A DNA stretch of 17,180 nt from Porticoccus sp964608185 (lineage in GTDB: Bacteria; Pseudomonadota; Gammaproteobacteria; Pseudomonadales; Porticoccaceae). The stretch spans positions 1-17,180 of the forward strand of contig CAZSMR010000026.1 in NCBI GenBank assembly GCA_964608185.1. Direction: 5' to 3'. The notes under the pieces were generated by a model. The model saw only the letters and a program-made list of their open reading frames with translations. It made no database searches and was not told the origin of the DNA. This document shows positions 7,088-15,760 of the stretch, piece by piece (within the stretch, counting starts at the first letter, position 1; each line of letters starts with the position of its first letter). A program made the position numbers and the translations under genes.

Positions 7088-9249
7088 TGACCCTAGACAT
7101 AATTTCACAAGGAAAGATTCAGAAAGGCTATAGTAAGTTTTTAGAGAGTAATAGTTTGCGTCCAAGGTTGGGACAAAAACAAATGATATCTTTGGTTGCA
7201 AACACTTTAGGCGGAATCAAGCAAGACGAAGAAGGGTATAGAGTTTCTGATAATGGTATTTGTGTGGTTGAGGCTGGCACAGGTACTGGAAAAACTATTG
7301 CATACTTGTTATCGGCGCTTCCCTTAGCAAGGTTAATGGGAAAACAGGTAGTTATCGCAACAGGAACAGTCGCACTCCAAGAACAGCTAGTCAACAAAGA
7401 CATTCCTTTATTGCTAGAAAGTACAGGGTGGGACTATAGTGTAAGCCTTGTTAAAGGGCGCGGCAGATACCTTTGTCCCTTGAAATTGGAACAATATCTT
7501 GATGCTGCCAAAGCTAAAGATGACGGCATATTCTTGTTTGATGATGAAGTTAATTTCAATCCTACAGCAAAGGTAATAAATAATTACCGTGATATGGATC
7601 AAGCTATCAACGAGGGTAGCTGGCCAGGAGACAGAGACAGCTGGCCTGAAGTTCTTGAAGATGTTGATTGGAGGCCTCTTACCGTAGATCGCCGTCAATG
7701 CTCAGGCAGACGATGTCGTCATATTGCAAAGTGCTGTTTTTTTAAAGCAAGAGACGAGCTAGAAAAATCTGAATGTATTGTTGCCAATCATGACCTAGTA
7801 ATGGCTGATTTAGCATTAGGTGGCGGAGTAATACTGCCAGCTCCCAAAGATACTATTTATATTTTTGATGAGGCTCATAAGATTAGTGCTACTGCAATTA
7901 ATCATTTTTCAAGCCAATGTCGTCTAAAAAATACTATAAATTGGTTAGGTCAGGTAAAAAAACAAATATTCGCTAAATCTCCACTTTTATCTGATATTCC
8001 ATCACTTCAAGAAAGCTTTGAAAAAATAGGATATGCAGCAGAGGTATCAGAAAAACTTATAGGGTTAAGTTACCCGATCTTTGAAAAATTAATAGAAGAA
8101 AAAGAGGTCAACGATTCTTTATTGTGTTTTTCTCGTGGTGATCCCGGAGATCAAATTAGGGAAATTTCTGAAAATATTTCAGAAGAGCTAGCCCTACTTG
8201 CTGCCCTCATAAAAATATTAGCAGAGAGTTTGACGGATGCAATAGATGATCCACATTTCCCCATTCCACGACCGGATATAGAGCAATTATTTCAGCAAGC
8301 AGGAATGTGGCAGAGCAGAGTGGAAGCAATCAAGCGTTTATGGCAAAGCTATTCCCAGAACCCCAATCATGACTCTTTGTCTGGAAATGATTTGCTAGTT
8401 AAAAATCTGGAGAGGTCACCAAGTGCACGATGGTTGTCCCTAGAAGAGTCGAATTTAGGCCATCTAGACATCTGTTTGTCTGCATCTCCAACAGATGCTG
8501 GTAGTATATTTCAGCTCAATTTATGGGAACAATGTTATTCAGCTATCCTTACGTCAGCTACACTAAGAACGCTAGGAAGCTTCAACAATTTTAAGAAACG
8601 TGCTGGTTTATCGGACAAAATAGAGTGTGTAGCTGTAGAGGGGGCTTTTGATTTCTTCAGTGCGGGTGTTTTATCAATTCCAGATATTGGTGCTGATGGG
8701 AGTGATTCTGTTGCCCATACAAATGCCTTGATTGAAAAAATCCCTGAATTAATCAATTTCAAAGAAGGTACCTTGGTTTTATTTTCTTCACGTCGACAGA
8801 TGGATTTAGTTTCAGAGGGAGTTTCTGCAGAGATCAAGAAAACTTTGCTTACTCAGGGACAATATGGACACCAAGAAATTGTTCGTCGCCATAAAAAAGC
8901 TATTGATGAGGGAAAAGGAAGTGTTATTTTTGGATTAGCAAGTTTTTCTGAGGGTATGGACTTTCCCGGCAGCTATTGTCAGCATGTCATCATAGCTAAG
9001 ATACCTTTTTCAGTTCCAGATGACCCTATTTATTCAACAGTGTCTGAATGGATAGAGGAGAGTGGTGGTAATCCATTTATGGATCTCATGTTACCCGAAG
9101 CATCAATAAGATTACATCAGGCTTGCGGGAGATTGATCCGGACAGAAGCAGACAGTGGTAGAGTTACAATATTAGATCGACGAATTCTAACTAAGCGTTA
9201 CGGAAAAAAACTATTAGCAGATTTGCCCCCTTTTAGTAGAGATTTCTAA
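7087..9249 (+). CDS. dinG: ATP-dependent 5'-3' DNA helicase DinG
   Basis: DinG is an XPD-like superfamily 2 helicase with a [4Fe-4S] cluster. It unwinds R-loops, D-loops and forked DNA and helps resolve replication-transcription conflicts. The 720-residue length matches E. coli DinG (716) rather than the shorter paralogue YoaA. Seen in order: Walker A AGTGTGKT (63-70); cluster cysteines C130 (GRGRYLCP), C205, C210 and C216, with the 5- and 6-residue spacing of the last three as in E. coli; the Walker B DEAH box (261-264); and the helicase motif VI region HQACGRLIRTEADSGR near the C-terminus. All four cluster cysteines are present, plus an extra C217. The start ATG overlaps the TAA of the acyltransferase gene (TAATG) with no ribosome site of its own that I can see, so its expression likely depends on the upstream gene. 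It converges with dxs, with 26 bp between stops and no clear terminator. Confidence 0.93.
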   Translation: MTLDIISQGKIQKGYSKFLESNSLRPRLGQKQMISLVANTLGGIKQDEEGYRVSDNGICVVEAGTGTGKTIAYLLSALPLARLMGKQVVIATGTVALQEQLVNKDIPLLLESTGWDYSVSLVKGRGRYLCPLKLEQYLDAAKAKDDGIFLFDDEVNFNPTAKVINNYRDMDQAINEGSWPGDRDSWPEVLEDVDWRPLTVDRRQCSGRRCRHIAKCCFFKARDELEKSECIVANHDLVMADLALGGGVILPAPKDTIYIFDEAHKISATAINHFSSQCRLKNTINWLGQVKKQIFAKSPLLSDIPSLQESFEKIGYAAEVSEKLIGLSYPIFEKLIEEKEVNDSLLCFSRGDPGDQIREISENISEELALLAALIKILAESLTDAIDDPHFPIPRPDIEQLFQQAGMWQSRVEAIKRLWQSYSQNPNHDSLSGNDLLVKNLERSPSARWLSLEESNLGHLDICLSASPTDAGSIFQLNLWEQCYSAILTSATLRTLGSFNNFKKRAGLSDKIECVAVEGAFDFFSAGVLSIPDIGADGSDSVAHTNALIEKIPELINFKEGTLVLFSSRRQMDLVSEGVSAEIKKTLLTQGQYGHQEIVRRHKKAIDEGKGSVIFGLASFSEGMDFPGSYCQHVIIAKIPFSVPDDPIYSTVSEWIEESGGNPFMDLMLPEASIRLHQACGRLIRTEADSGRVTILDRRILTKRYGKKLLADLPPFSRDF

Positions 9250-9275
9250 TAGATTTAAGAATTTATTCAAGTTAC

Positions 9276-11177
9276 TTAGTTTATTGTATTAAGTTTAGAT
9301 TGTATGACAAGCTTGATACTTTCTTGGTCTAAGCCAGCTAGGTTTAATTGATATTCTCGACTTCCATGAGTGATAAATTTGTCTGGAAGTCCTATGTGAA
9401 GTACATGCACTTGGCTATCTGAATAAGCCAAATGTTCACTAACAGAGCTCCCTGCTCCACCAGCAATCACGTTATCTTCAATAGTAACTAGCAGTATGTT
9501 TTCTTTAGATAGCTTATTTATAAGTTCTGTATCTAATGGCTTAACAAAGCGCATGTCTACAACAGTCGCGTTTAAGTCATCCCCTACTTTTTTTGCTATA
9601 TCTAGCAAGGCGCCAAAGTTTAAGATTGCTAACTTTATCCCTTCACGGACTACTTCACCTTTTCCAACGGCTATAGCAGTCATCTTTTTGATTACTTTGA
9701 CTCCAGGGCCAACTCCACGCGGATATCGAACAGCAACACATCCCTGATGAATAAATCCAGTGTAAAGCATTTGACGTGTTTGATTTTCGTCAGACGGTGT
9801 CATTATAATTAAATTAGGAATACAGCGCAGAAAAGTTATATCAAAGCTGCCCGCATGGCTTGCCCCATCTTCACCAACAAGACCGGCTCTATCTATAGCG
9901 AATAAAACATTAAGGTTTTGTAATGCTACATCATGAATAAGCTGATCATAGGCTCGTTGTAAAAAAGTAGAGTAAATTGCAACTACGGGCTTTATACCTT
10001 CACAGGCAAGTCCAGCCGCTAAGGTGACAGCATGTTGTTCTGCTATAGCAACATCATAAAAACGATCTGGGTAGCGCTGAGAAAACTCAACCATACCTGA
10101 GCCTTCAGACATAGCTGGGGTGACAGCTACAAGAGATGAGTCTTTTTTAGCCATGTCACACAACCAGTCACCAAAAATTTGTTGGTATTTCTTCTTTGTT
10201 TGTTTTATTGATTTCGATTTTTCTTTAACGGTTATATTCGATTCAATTTTATTTAGAGCGTGGTAACCAACAGGATCTGATTCTGCAGGCCCAAAACCTC
10301 TACCTTTTTGTGTAATTATATGGAGTAAAATTGGGCTTGAAAGAGACTTTAGGTTACCTAATGTTTTTATTAAAAGAGGAAGATTGTGGCCGTCAAGGGG
10401 GCCTATATAATTAAAGCCTAGCTCTTCAAACACAATTCCTGGTGCAACCATAGCTTTTAAATGCACTTCAGTTTTTTTAACAAATGCTGAAGCAGCAGGA
10501 ACGGCCTTCAGCACTTTTTTACCGCCCTCTCGTATAGTGTTATAAAAACGACTTGACCAGATTTTAGAGAAATAAGTGGCGAGTCCACCAACATTATGCG
10601 AGATCGACATATTATTATCATTCAACACAACAAGAAGATCAGCATCTGTATGCGCAGTATGATTTAGTGCTTCAAATGCCATACCAGCAGTCATGGCTCC
10701 ATCACCGATGATTGCCACAGTTTTTTTATTGCTACCTTTCAGTTTTGCAGCCAGAGCCATTCCTAGTGCGGCACTGATCGAGGTGCTTGAATGCCCAACA
10801 CCAAAAGAATCGTATTCACTTTCCTCTCTTTGAGGAAAGGGCGATAATCCTTTAGCCTGTCTAATAGTAGTTATTTCTTCTCTTCGCCCAGTTAAAATTT
10901 TGTGTGGATAAGCTTGATGACCAACATCCCATACTAACTTATCGTCTGGTGTGTTGAAGATATAGTGAAGAGCAATGGTTAATTCAATAGCTCCTAGCCC
11001 TGCACCAAAGTGGCCGCCACTTTTACCGACACTGAATAAAAGATAGCCCCTTAGTTCATCTACTAATGTAAGCAGTTGATCCGAGTTTAGCCTTCTTAAT
11101 TCGTGAGGATCACTGATAGTATCAAGCAGAGGAGTGTCTGGTCGATCAAGGGGTATGTTTTCAAAAGTTTTCGTCAT
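9276..11177 (-). CDS. dxs: 1-deoxy-D-xylulose-5-phosphate synthase
   Basis: DXS joins pyruvate and glyceraldehyde-3-phosphate to make 1-deoxy-D-xylulose 5-phosphate, the entry step of the MEP isoprenoid pathway, which also feeds thiamine and pyridoxal synthesis. The 633-residue length is typical. The order of domains is correct: a TPP-binding domain with SGGHFGAGLG (H56), DVGHQAYPHKILTGR (84-98), GDGAMTAG (158-165) and NDNN (186-189), then the transketolase pyrimidine domain with the cofactor-activating glutamate E380 in IAEQHAV, then the C-terminal transketolase domain. ATG at 11177 is preceded by GGA about 11 nt upstream, a modest ribosome site. It is the last gene of the xseB-ispA-dxs run, separated from ispA by 104 bp, so it may have an extra promoter. 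Confidence 0.96.
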   Translation of the reverse strand: MTKTFENIPLDRPDTPLLDTISDPHELRRLNSDQLLTLVDELRGYLLFSVGKSGGHFGAGLGAIELTIALHYIFNTPDDKLVWDVGHQAYPHKILTGRREEITTIRQAKGLSPFPQREESEYDSFGVGHSSTSISAALGMALAAKLKGSNKKTVAIIGDGAMTAGMAFEALNHTAHTDADLLVVLNDNNMSISHNVGGLATYFSKIWSSRFYNTIREGGKKVLKAVPAASAFVKKTEVHLKAMVAPGIVFEELGFNYIGPLDGHNLPLLIKTLGNLKSLSSPILLHIITQKGRGFGPAESDPVGYHALNKIESNITVKEKSKSIKQTKKKYQQIFGDWLCDMAKKDSSLVAVTPAMSEGSGMVEFSQRYPDRFYDVAIAEQHAVTLAAGLACEGIKPVVAIYSTFLQRAYDQLIHDVALQNLNVLFAIDRAGLVGEDGASHAGSFDITFLRCIPNLIIMTPSDENQTRQMLYTGFIHQGCVAVRYPRGVGPGVKVIKKMTAIAVGKGEVVREGIKLAILNFGALLDIAKKVGDDLNATVVDMRFVKPLDTELINKLSKENILLVTIEDNVIAGGAGSSVSEHLAYSDSQVHVLHIGLPDKFITHGSREYQLNLAGLDQESIKLVIQSKLNTIN

Positions 11178-11199
11178 CTATTTTGTATCCAAAATTAGA

Positions 11200-11213
11200 G
11201 TGCAATATTACAC
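11200..11213. repeat. Near-perfect 14-bp palindrome upstream of dxs
   Basis: GTGCAATATTACAC equals its reverse complement at 12 of 14 positions. It lies 22 bp upstream of the dxs start codon inside the 104-bp ispA-dxs gap. It could be an operator half-site pair or chance in AT-rich DNA. Confidence 0.25.
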
Positions 11214-11281
11214 CAAATATGACCGTCGGTTTTGTTTAGATGAATTGTTTAAATTAGGATCGCTCTTGATTAAGTAGAGAT

Positions 11282-12175
11282 TCAGAATTTTCTACTAATA
11301 ATATAATCAGCAATCGCTCTTAACTGCTTTGCATCTTCATCAAATATCGAGAGTGCATTAACTGCTGATGCATGAAGCTCTAATATTTTTTCTTTAGCTC
11401 CGTTTAAACCAAGCAATTTAACATAGGTAGCCTTGTTTAAAGCTTGATCTGAACCAGCCTTTTTACCTATTATTTTAGTGTCACCTATTACATCAAGAAT
11501 ATCATCTTTGACTTGAAATGCTAAGCCAATTGATGAGCCATAGTTATCTAAAGCCTTTAACTGCAATGGTGTTGCCTGACCAGTAGACAATGCACCCATA
11601 ATTATACTCGCATGTATCATTGCTCCAGTTTTCTTACGATGCATTAACTGCATTTTTTCTAGAGTCAATTTCTGATTCACAGAAGCAACATCTATTGCTT
11701 GTCCTTTGACCATACCTCTGTCACCAGCTGCATCTGCAAGACAAGCTATGAGACGAAGAGATAATTCTGGTTTGACTCTGTTGAGTTTAGTGAGTTGTTG
11801 AAAAGCCATGGTTTGTAGAGCATCTCCAGCTAGAATTGCCAATGCTTCACCAAAAACAATATGACAGGTTGGCTTGTTTCTTCTTAGACTATCATTATCC
11901 ATTGATGGTAAATCATCATGTATCAGTGAATAGGTATGAATGAATTCCACCGACACAGATACCAAGTCAGTATCTTTGGTGATACCACCCAGGGCCTCTG
12001 CTGCAGCATATGCTAACGTGGGTCGTAAGCGTTTTCCTCCACTTAGAACACTATAACTGATAGTTTCATGCAAGCGGCTACTAGAATCTTTGTGTTCAGC
12101 AAGTACACATCCTAATTTTTTTTCGATTCTTTGTTGGCAATACTGCAAAAATTCTTCAAAATTTTCATTTTCCAT
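11282..12175 (-). CDS. ispA: Farnesyl diphosphate synthase (geranyltranstransferase)
   Basis: IspA extends dimethylallyl diphosphate with two isopentenyl units to farnesyl diphosphate, the precursor of undecaprenyl phosphate, ubiquinone side chains and other prenyl products. The protein has 297 residues (E. coli 299). It has the pyrophosphate-binding GGKRLRP (46-52), the first aspartate-rich motif DDLPSMD (87-93) preceded by TYSLIH as in bacterial FPP synthases, the K and Q of MVKGQ (155-159), and the second aspartate-rich motif DDILD (224-228). The residues before the first motif fit C15 product length rather than a long-chain synthase. Its ATG overlaps the TAA of xseB by one base (TAATG on the minus strand), a classic coupled pair; dxs follows. 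Confidence 0.95.
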   Translation of the reverse strand: MENENFEEFLQYCQQRIEKKLGCVLAEHKDSSSRLHETISYSVLSGGKRLRPTLAYAAAEALGGITKDTDLVSVSVEFIHTYSLIHDDLPSMDNDSLRRNKPTCHIVFGEALAILAGDALQTMAFQQLTKLNRVKPELSLRLIACLADAAGDRGMVKGQAIDVASVNQKLTLEKMQLMHRKKTGAMIHASIIMGALSTGQATPLQLKALDNYGSSIGLAFQVKDDILDVIGDTKIIGKKAGSDQALNKATYVKLLGLNGAKEKILELHASAVNALSIFDEDAKQLRAIADYIISRKF

Positions 12176-12414
12176 TAAATTTTTTCAGGATCAAATGCTT
12201 TGAGCTCACCTGACCCCTTAGTTAGTATTTCAACTTTTAATTCAGCATCTTTCAGTGCCTGCTGACACTCACGGGTTATTTTAATTCCATCCTCAAAAAA
12301 TTTAAGAGAATCCTCAAGACTTAAAGAGCCTTTTTCCATATCGTCTACTATCTTTTCTAATTCATTGATTTTTTTTTCAAAATCAATAGGGTCTTTTGAT
12401 TTCGCCAAATCCAT
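12175..12414 (-). CDS. xseB: Exodeoxyribonuclease VII small subunit
   Basis: XseB is the small helical subunit that assembles in several copies with XseA into exonuclease VII, which trims single-stranded DNA in both directions. The 79-residue length and the sequence DFEKKINELEKIVDDMEKG (11-29) followed by LSLEDSLKFFEDGI are characteristic. The ribosome site GGAGAAT lies at good spacing before ATG 12414. It is immediately upstream of ispA, the standard gammaproteobacterial arrangement. The large subunit gene xseA is not in the window. Confidence 0.95.
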   Translation of the reverse strand: MDLAKSKDPIDFEKKINELEKIVDDMEKGSLSLEDSLKFFEDGIKITRECQQALKDAELKVEILTKGSGELKAFDPEKI

Positions 12415-12440
12415 TAATATTCTCCAAAATTAAGTTTATA

Positions 12441-12469
12441 ACATTAGCTAAGCTAAAACATGCGGTCAA
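12441..12469 (-). promoter_or_regulatory. Weak candidate promoter for xseB-ispA-dxs
   Basis: On the minus strand TTGACC (complement of 12464-12469, 5 of 6 to the -35 consensus) is followed after 17 bp by TAATGT (complement of 12441-12446, only 3 of 6). A perfect TTGACA overlaps the stop codon of the upstream oxidoreductase (12471-12476) but has no -10 at proper spacing. The operon could equally be read through from the oxidoreductase gene, only 58 bp upstream. Confidence 0.3.
12444..12456. repeat. 13-bp perfect palindrome in the xseB upstream region
   Basis: TTAGCT and AGCTAA flank a single central A. The palindrome overlaps the -10 and spacer of the candidate xseB promoter. It is too short and lacks the T-run expected of a terminator, so an operator or a chance AT-rich palindrome are the options. 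Confidence 0.35.
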
Positions 12470-12472
12470 TTG

Positions 12473-13489
12473 TCAATCTGTTGAATCATTCAGCAAAATT
12501 ATTTTTCCTGTATGTTCAAATATTTCCATTCTTGTATGAGCTTGAACAGCATCTGTTAATGAGTACACAGAATCAATAATCGGCTGTATTTTATTTTTGT
12601 TTAAGAAATCTAACATACTTTTGAACTCGTTATTGCTTCCCATTGTCGTACCTTGAATACGTATATGATTAAAAAAAACTTTGCCCATTGGAAGACCTTC
12701 AGGCGGACGACCTGCAGTAGATCCGAAGAACACATAACGCCCTCCTGGTAACAAAGTATCCAATATATCGTTAAATAAATTACCAGCAGCACTATCTATA
12801 ACAACATCAAAACCACCTGATTGCTCAAATAATTTTTTATAACAATCCTCATTATGGTAATTTTCGCCTGCAGTCACACCGAGTTGTTTAGCATTATGGA
12901 TCTTTTCTGTGCTGCTACTACTGACATAAACTTTAGATCCCAGACTCAAGCACCAAAGTATAACAAATGAAGAAACTCCTCCCCCTGCACCAGTCACTAA
13001 AACCTTTTGGCCTTTATGTATTTCAGCTTGAGTCACTACCGCTCTCCATGCAGTAAGACCTGCAAGCGGTATAGCAGCAGCTTGCTCCCAGCTGAGATGT
13101 TCTGGTTTTAAATAAACATCTTCTGCAGGGGTGCAAATATACTCCGCAAAGGTCCCTTGATCTGGCATTCCAAGTACTCGAAAATTAGGCCCATAATAAA
13201 TTTCACTTTCCCCCCATTCTCTAGCCGGATAAAGAATGACTTCTTTGCCTAGTAGGCTCGAGTTAACTCCCTTACCTACTTGATCTACTATACCTGCTCC
13301 ATCAGAGCCTGCTATACAGGGTACTTTAGTCCCTGGATATCCGCCTCGCGTAATCCAATAGTCTCTTCGATTTAGTGCTGAGGTACGGAGTTTTACGCGC
13401 ACTTCACCTGGTGCAGGAGAAGGGGTTTTAACATCTCTTATTTCTAAACAGCTTGGCCCTTTTGTATTCGTTAGTACTACAGCTTTCAT
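12473..13489 (-). CDS. Zinc-free medium-chain dehydrogenase/reductase (quinone oxidoreductase-like)
   Basis: A 338-residue NAD(P)H-dependent oxidoreductase of the MDR superfamily. It has the N-terminal GroES-like fold with ALNRRDYWITRGGYPG (38-53) and GSDGAGIV (61-68), then a Rossmann domain with VLVTGAGGGV (163-172) and a serine-rich stretch after the second strand (about 185-195), which suggests NADPH preference. The catalytic-zinc signature GHE is replaced by GSD, and the structural four-cysteine lobe is missing, so the enzyme should work without zinc, like quinone oxidoreductases and enoyl reductases. The substrate cannot be told. ATG 13489 has a good ribosome site (AGAGG, about 7 nt). 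It precedes xseB on the same strand, with 58 bp between, and is divergent from the protease gene. Confidence 0.85.
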   Translation of the reverse strand: MKAVVLTNTKGPSCLEIRDVKTPSPAPGEVRVKLRTSALNRRDYWITRGGYPGTKVPCIAGSDGAGIVDQVGKGVNSSLLGKEVILYPAREWGESEIYYGPNFRVLGMPDQGTFAEYICTPAEDVYLKPEHLSWEQAAAIPLAGLTAWRAVVTQAEIHKGQKVLVTGAGGGVSSFVILWCLSLGSKVYVSSSSTEKIHNAKQLGVTAGENYHNEDCYKKLFEQSGGFDVVIDSAAGNLFNDILDTLLPGGRYVFFGSTAGRPPEGLPMGKVFFNHIRIQGTTMGSNNEFKSMLDFLNKNKIQPIIDSVYSLTDAVQAHTRMEIFEHTGKIILLNDSTD

Positions 13490-13625
13490 AAGAAACCTCT
13501 AAAATTACGATTATTCTTGCATTTTAATAGATTTTTAAGTAAAAATTTAGTCTTGTCTTCGGTATTTCTGTAGAATATAGCATCAATAGATGTGAGTTTA
13601 ATCAATTACAATCTTGGGAGTAATA

Positions 13626-14990
13626 ATGTCTTTATTTAAGGGCTTAATCTTTTTTTTGTCTGTTTGTAGTTTTTCTATAACAACTCAAGCCGCTCTTCCT
13701 TTATCAGACGATTCTGGTAATAAGCTGCCATCGCTGTCCTCTATGCTAAAAAAAGTAAATCCTGCAGTAGTCAATATAGCTACTTTTTCAACAAATAACC
13801 AAGCACAAAATCCCTTAATGAATGACCCTTTCTTTAGGCGTTTTTTCAATCAGCGTGGTCGCAATATGCCTGAGATGAAACAACCACGAAAAAGAAGACA
13901 AAGTGCTGGTTCGGGTGTGATAGTTGACGCCAAAAAAGGCATTATCATGACCAATTATCATGTAGTAAAGAATTCTGATGAGGTTCGAGTATCTCTTGTA
14001 GATGGCCGAGAGTTTACTGCCAAGATTAAAGGGGTTGACCCAGAACTTGATATAGCTATTTTAAAAGTAGACGCTAAAAATCTTTATGAAGTAAATTTTG
14101 CTGATTCTAATAAATTAGAAGTTGGAGATTTTGTTGTAGCGATAGGAAACCCATTTGGTTTAGGACAGACAGTTACAACAGGAATAGTTAGTGCTTTAGG
14201 TAGAACAGGTCTTGGTATCGAAGGCTACGAAAATTTTATTCAGACCGATGCTTCAATTAACCCCGGAAACTCTGGCGGAGCACTTGTAAGCTTGAAGGGT
14301 GATCTTATAGGAATAAATACTGCAATTATCGCCCCTTCAGGCGGTAATGTGGGTATTGGTTTTGCAATACCCATTAATATGGCTAAAGCTAGTATGGATC
14401 AAATTCTTGAAACAGGAGAGGTTAAGAGAGGCCAGCTAGGTGTATCTATACAAGACATTACTCCAGAATTACGTGAAGCTTTCTCTTTAAAAAATGGACA
14501 ACAGGGGGTCCTCGTTACGGGTGTTGCAGAGGATTCTGAAGCAGAAGACGCCGGCTTAAAGGCAGGCGACATAATTATTGCTATCGATAAAAGAGCTACT
14601 AGCTCAGGAGGGCAATTAAGAAGTCAGATTGGGATAAAAGAAGTAGGTGACACAGTAAAAGTAAGCCTAATTCGTGAAGGAAAAATAAAAAAAATAACAG
14701 TAGGAATTGGCGAACAGCAAACCTCTTCTGTTGATGGAAAGATTCCTCCTCTCTTAGAAGGTATAACGTTAGAGAAGAGCTCTAAAGGAGCTGGTTTGGT
14801 GGTCGCAGACTTGCAGCCCAATTCACCAGCTGCTTATACTGGATTAAGACCAGGAGACTTAATAGTTGGCGTTAATAGAAAAAGAGTTAATGATTTGAGT
14901 GATTTCTATGAGGCAGTGAAGTTGAGTGAAAATTCAATTTTATTACAAATCAGTAGAAATGGTCGTCCAATGTACCTAGTTGTTCGTTAG
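13626..14990 (+). CDS. degQ: Periplasmic trypsin-like serine protease/chaperone, Do (DegP/DegQ/MucD) family
   Basis: A secreted protease that degrades misfolded periplasmic and outer-membrane proteins. The 454-residue length is close to E. coli DegQ (455). A Sec signal peptide covers 1-22, with a hydrophobic core FKGLIFFLSV and a likely cut after TQA. The catalytic triad is H112 (MTNYHVV), D142 (LDIAIL) and S216 (GNSGGAL). Two PDZ domains follow (about 267-358 and 376-450). The LA-loop region (about 61-92) is moderate and ends in a basic patch PRKRRQ. The real start is ATG 13626: the in-frame TTG at 13614 lies within the ribosome site TTGGGAG (13614-13620). There are no sigma-E regulators (rseA, mucB) next to it and I saw no sigma-E promoter. 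MucD or DegP would be equally fair names, since the subfamily cannot be fixed by eye. Confidence 0.92.
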   Translation: MSLFKGLIFFLSVCSFSITTQAALPLSDDSGNKLPSLSSMLKKVNPAVVNIATFSTNNQAQNPLMNDPFFRRFFNQRGRNMPEMKQPRKRRQSAGSGVIVDAKKGIIMTNYHVVKNSDEVRVSLVDGREFTAKIKGVDPELDIAILKVDAKNLYEVNFADSNKLEVGDFVVAIGNPFGLGQTVTTGIVSALGRTGLGIEGYENFIQTDASINPGNSGGALVSLKGDLIGINTAIIAPSGGNVGIGFAIPINMAKASMDQILETGEVKRGQLGVSIQDITPELREAFSLKNGQQGVLVTGVAEDSEAEDAGLKAGDIIIAIDKRATSSGGQLRSQIGIKEVGDTVKVSLIREGKIKKITVGIGEQQTSSVDGKIPPLLEGITLEKSSKGAGLVVADLQPNSPAAYTGLRPGDLIVGVNRKRVNDLSDFYEAVKLSENSILLQISRNGRPMYLVVR

Positions 14991-15013
14991 GTTATTTTTT
15001 CACCTAAAAATAA
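14987..15013. terminator. Weak bidirectional terminator between degQ and the methyltransferase
   Basis: TTAGGT (14987-14992) pairs with ACCTAA (15002-15007) around a T-rich loop. Alternatively TTATTTTT (14992-14999) pairs with AAAAATAA (15006-15013). Both convergent genes end here (14990 and 15014). The stems are short and AT-rich, so confidence is limited. Confidence 0.35.
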
Positions 15014-15652
15014 TCATGCTATATTTTTAGCAATAGCTGCATATAGTGGGTCACCGAGTGCTGGCGAACAATCGATCAGTTTTATGTTTTTAAAGCATTT
15101 GGTGTCGATTAGGAAAGATTTGACTAAGTAAGCACGTTTTTCCTCATCGAGCTGAAGCCATACAGAAGTAGCTTTTGACTCAAAAAATCTATTCGAAAAA
15201 GAAATAATTAATGGTGCATCCTTTTTCAAAACTCTCCCCATGTCTTTTAAAACAGACAGCGGGTCAGTTAAATAGTCAATAGAAACGCAAATTACCCCTG
15301 CATCAAACTGGTTGTCCTCAAAAGGTAGAGTGGGATTAGTGTTTAAGTTATGAGTAACCCACTCATCTAGCTGTTTGTTATGAAACATTTCTCTTTCATT
15401 CATACCTAAACCAGTTACAGAATCATAAGTATTTTCTTCTGGAAAGTGTGAAAAAAAACTACTCATAAGGTCTAAGATATGACCAGTTTTTGGGAGATAC
15501 TTTTCATAGAGGTCTGTGACAGCGTCTATTGCTCCAAAATCTATATGGGCAACAAATCTGGGTATTTTATAAAATTTTTCATCCGCTTCTTCATCTATGC
15601 GTTTAAAGGCATCATTCGATAGCTGAAAGGATGTTTTTTTATCGAAATTCAT
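15014..15652 (-). CDS. Class I SAM-dependent methyltransferase-like protein with altered motif I
   Basis: A 212-residue protein with the fold pattern of a small-molecule class I methyltransferase. The first strand and loop is GHILDLMSSFFSHFPEE (57-73), the second strand is VTGLGMNEREM (79-89), then LPFEDNQFDAGVICVSIDYL (109-128), and a helix-strand LKDMGRVLKKDAPLIISFSN (135-154). These correspond to motifs I, acidic loop, LPF-D-FD and post-motif of methyltransferase type 11. Motif I has DLMSS instead of the glycine-rich DxGCGxG. I recall a DLxSSW-type subfamily in cyanobacteria and plants, so this need not mean loss of function. Substrate unknown. ATG 15652 has no visible ribosome site; the next in-frame ATG (residue 63) would remove motif I, so 15652 is kept. 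It is convergent with degQ and divergent from ilvD. Confidence 0.7.
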   Translation of the reverse strand: MNFDKKTSFQLSNDAFKRIDEEADEKFYKIPRFVAHIDFGAIDAVTDLYEKYLPKTGHILDLMSSFFSHFPEENTYDSVTGLGMNEREMFHNKQLDEWVTHNLNTNPTLPFEDNQFDAGVICVSIDYLTDPLSVLKDMGRVLKKDAPLIISFSNRFFESKATSVWLQLDEEKRAYLVKSFLIDTKCFKNIKLIDCSPALGDPLYAAIAKNIA

Positions 15653-15760
15653 TGTAGCAAGAGTAAATAATTTAAATAGATTTTACAAAGAAAAGTTGTC
15701 TATAAAGAAAAAGACTAACTATTAATAACAAATGAATGTCATATATTTAGATATAAAAAG

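Noticed and set aside
9496..9747. 83-codon plus-strand open frame inside dxs
   Set aside because: Antisense to the conserved C-terminal transketolase domain of dxs; no supporting signal.
13546..13580. Promoter for degQ, including a sigma-E type
   Set aside because: TAGAAT (13571-13576) resembles a -10, but the nearest TTGTCT is only 12 bp away and no GAACTT-like sigma-E -35 is present.
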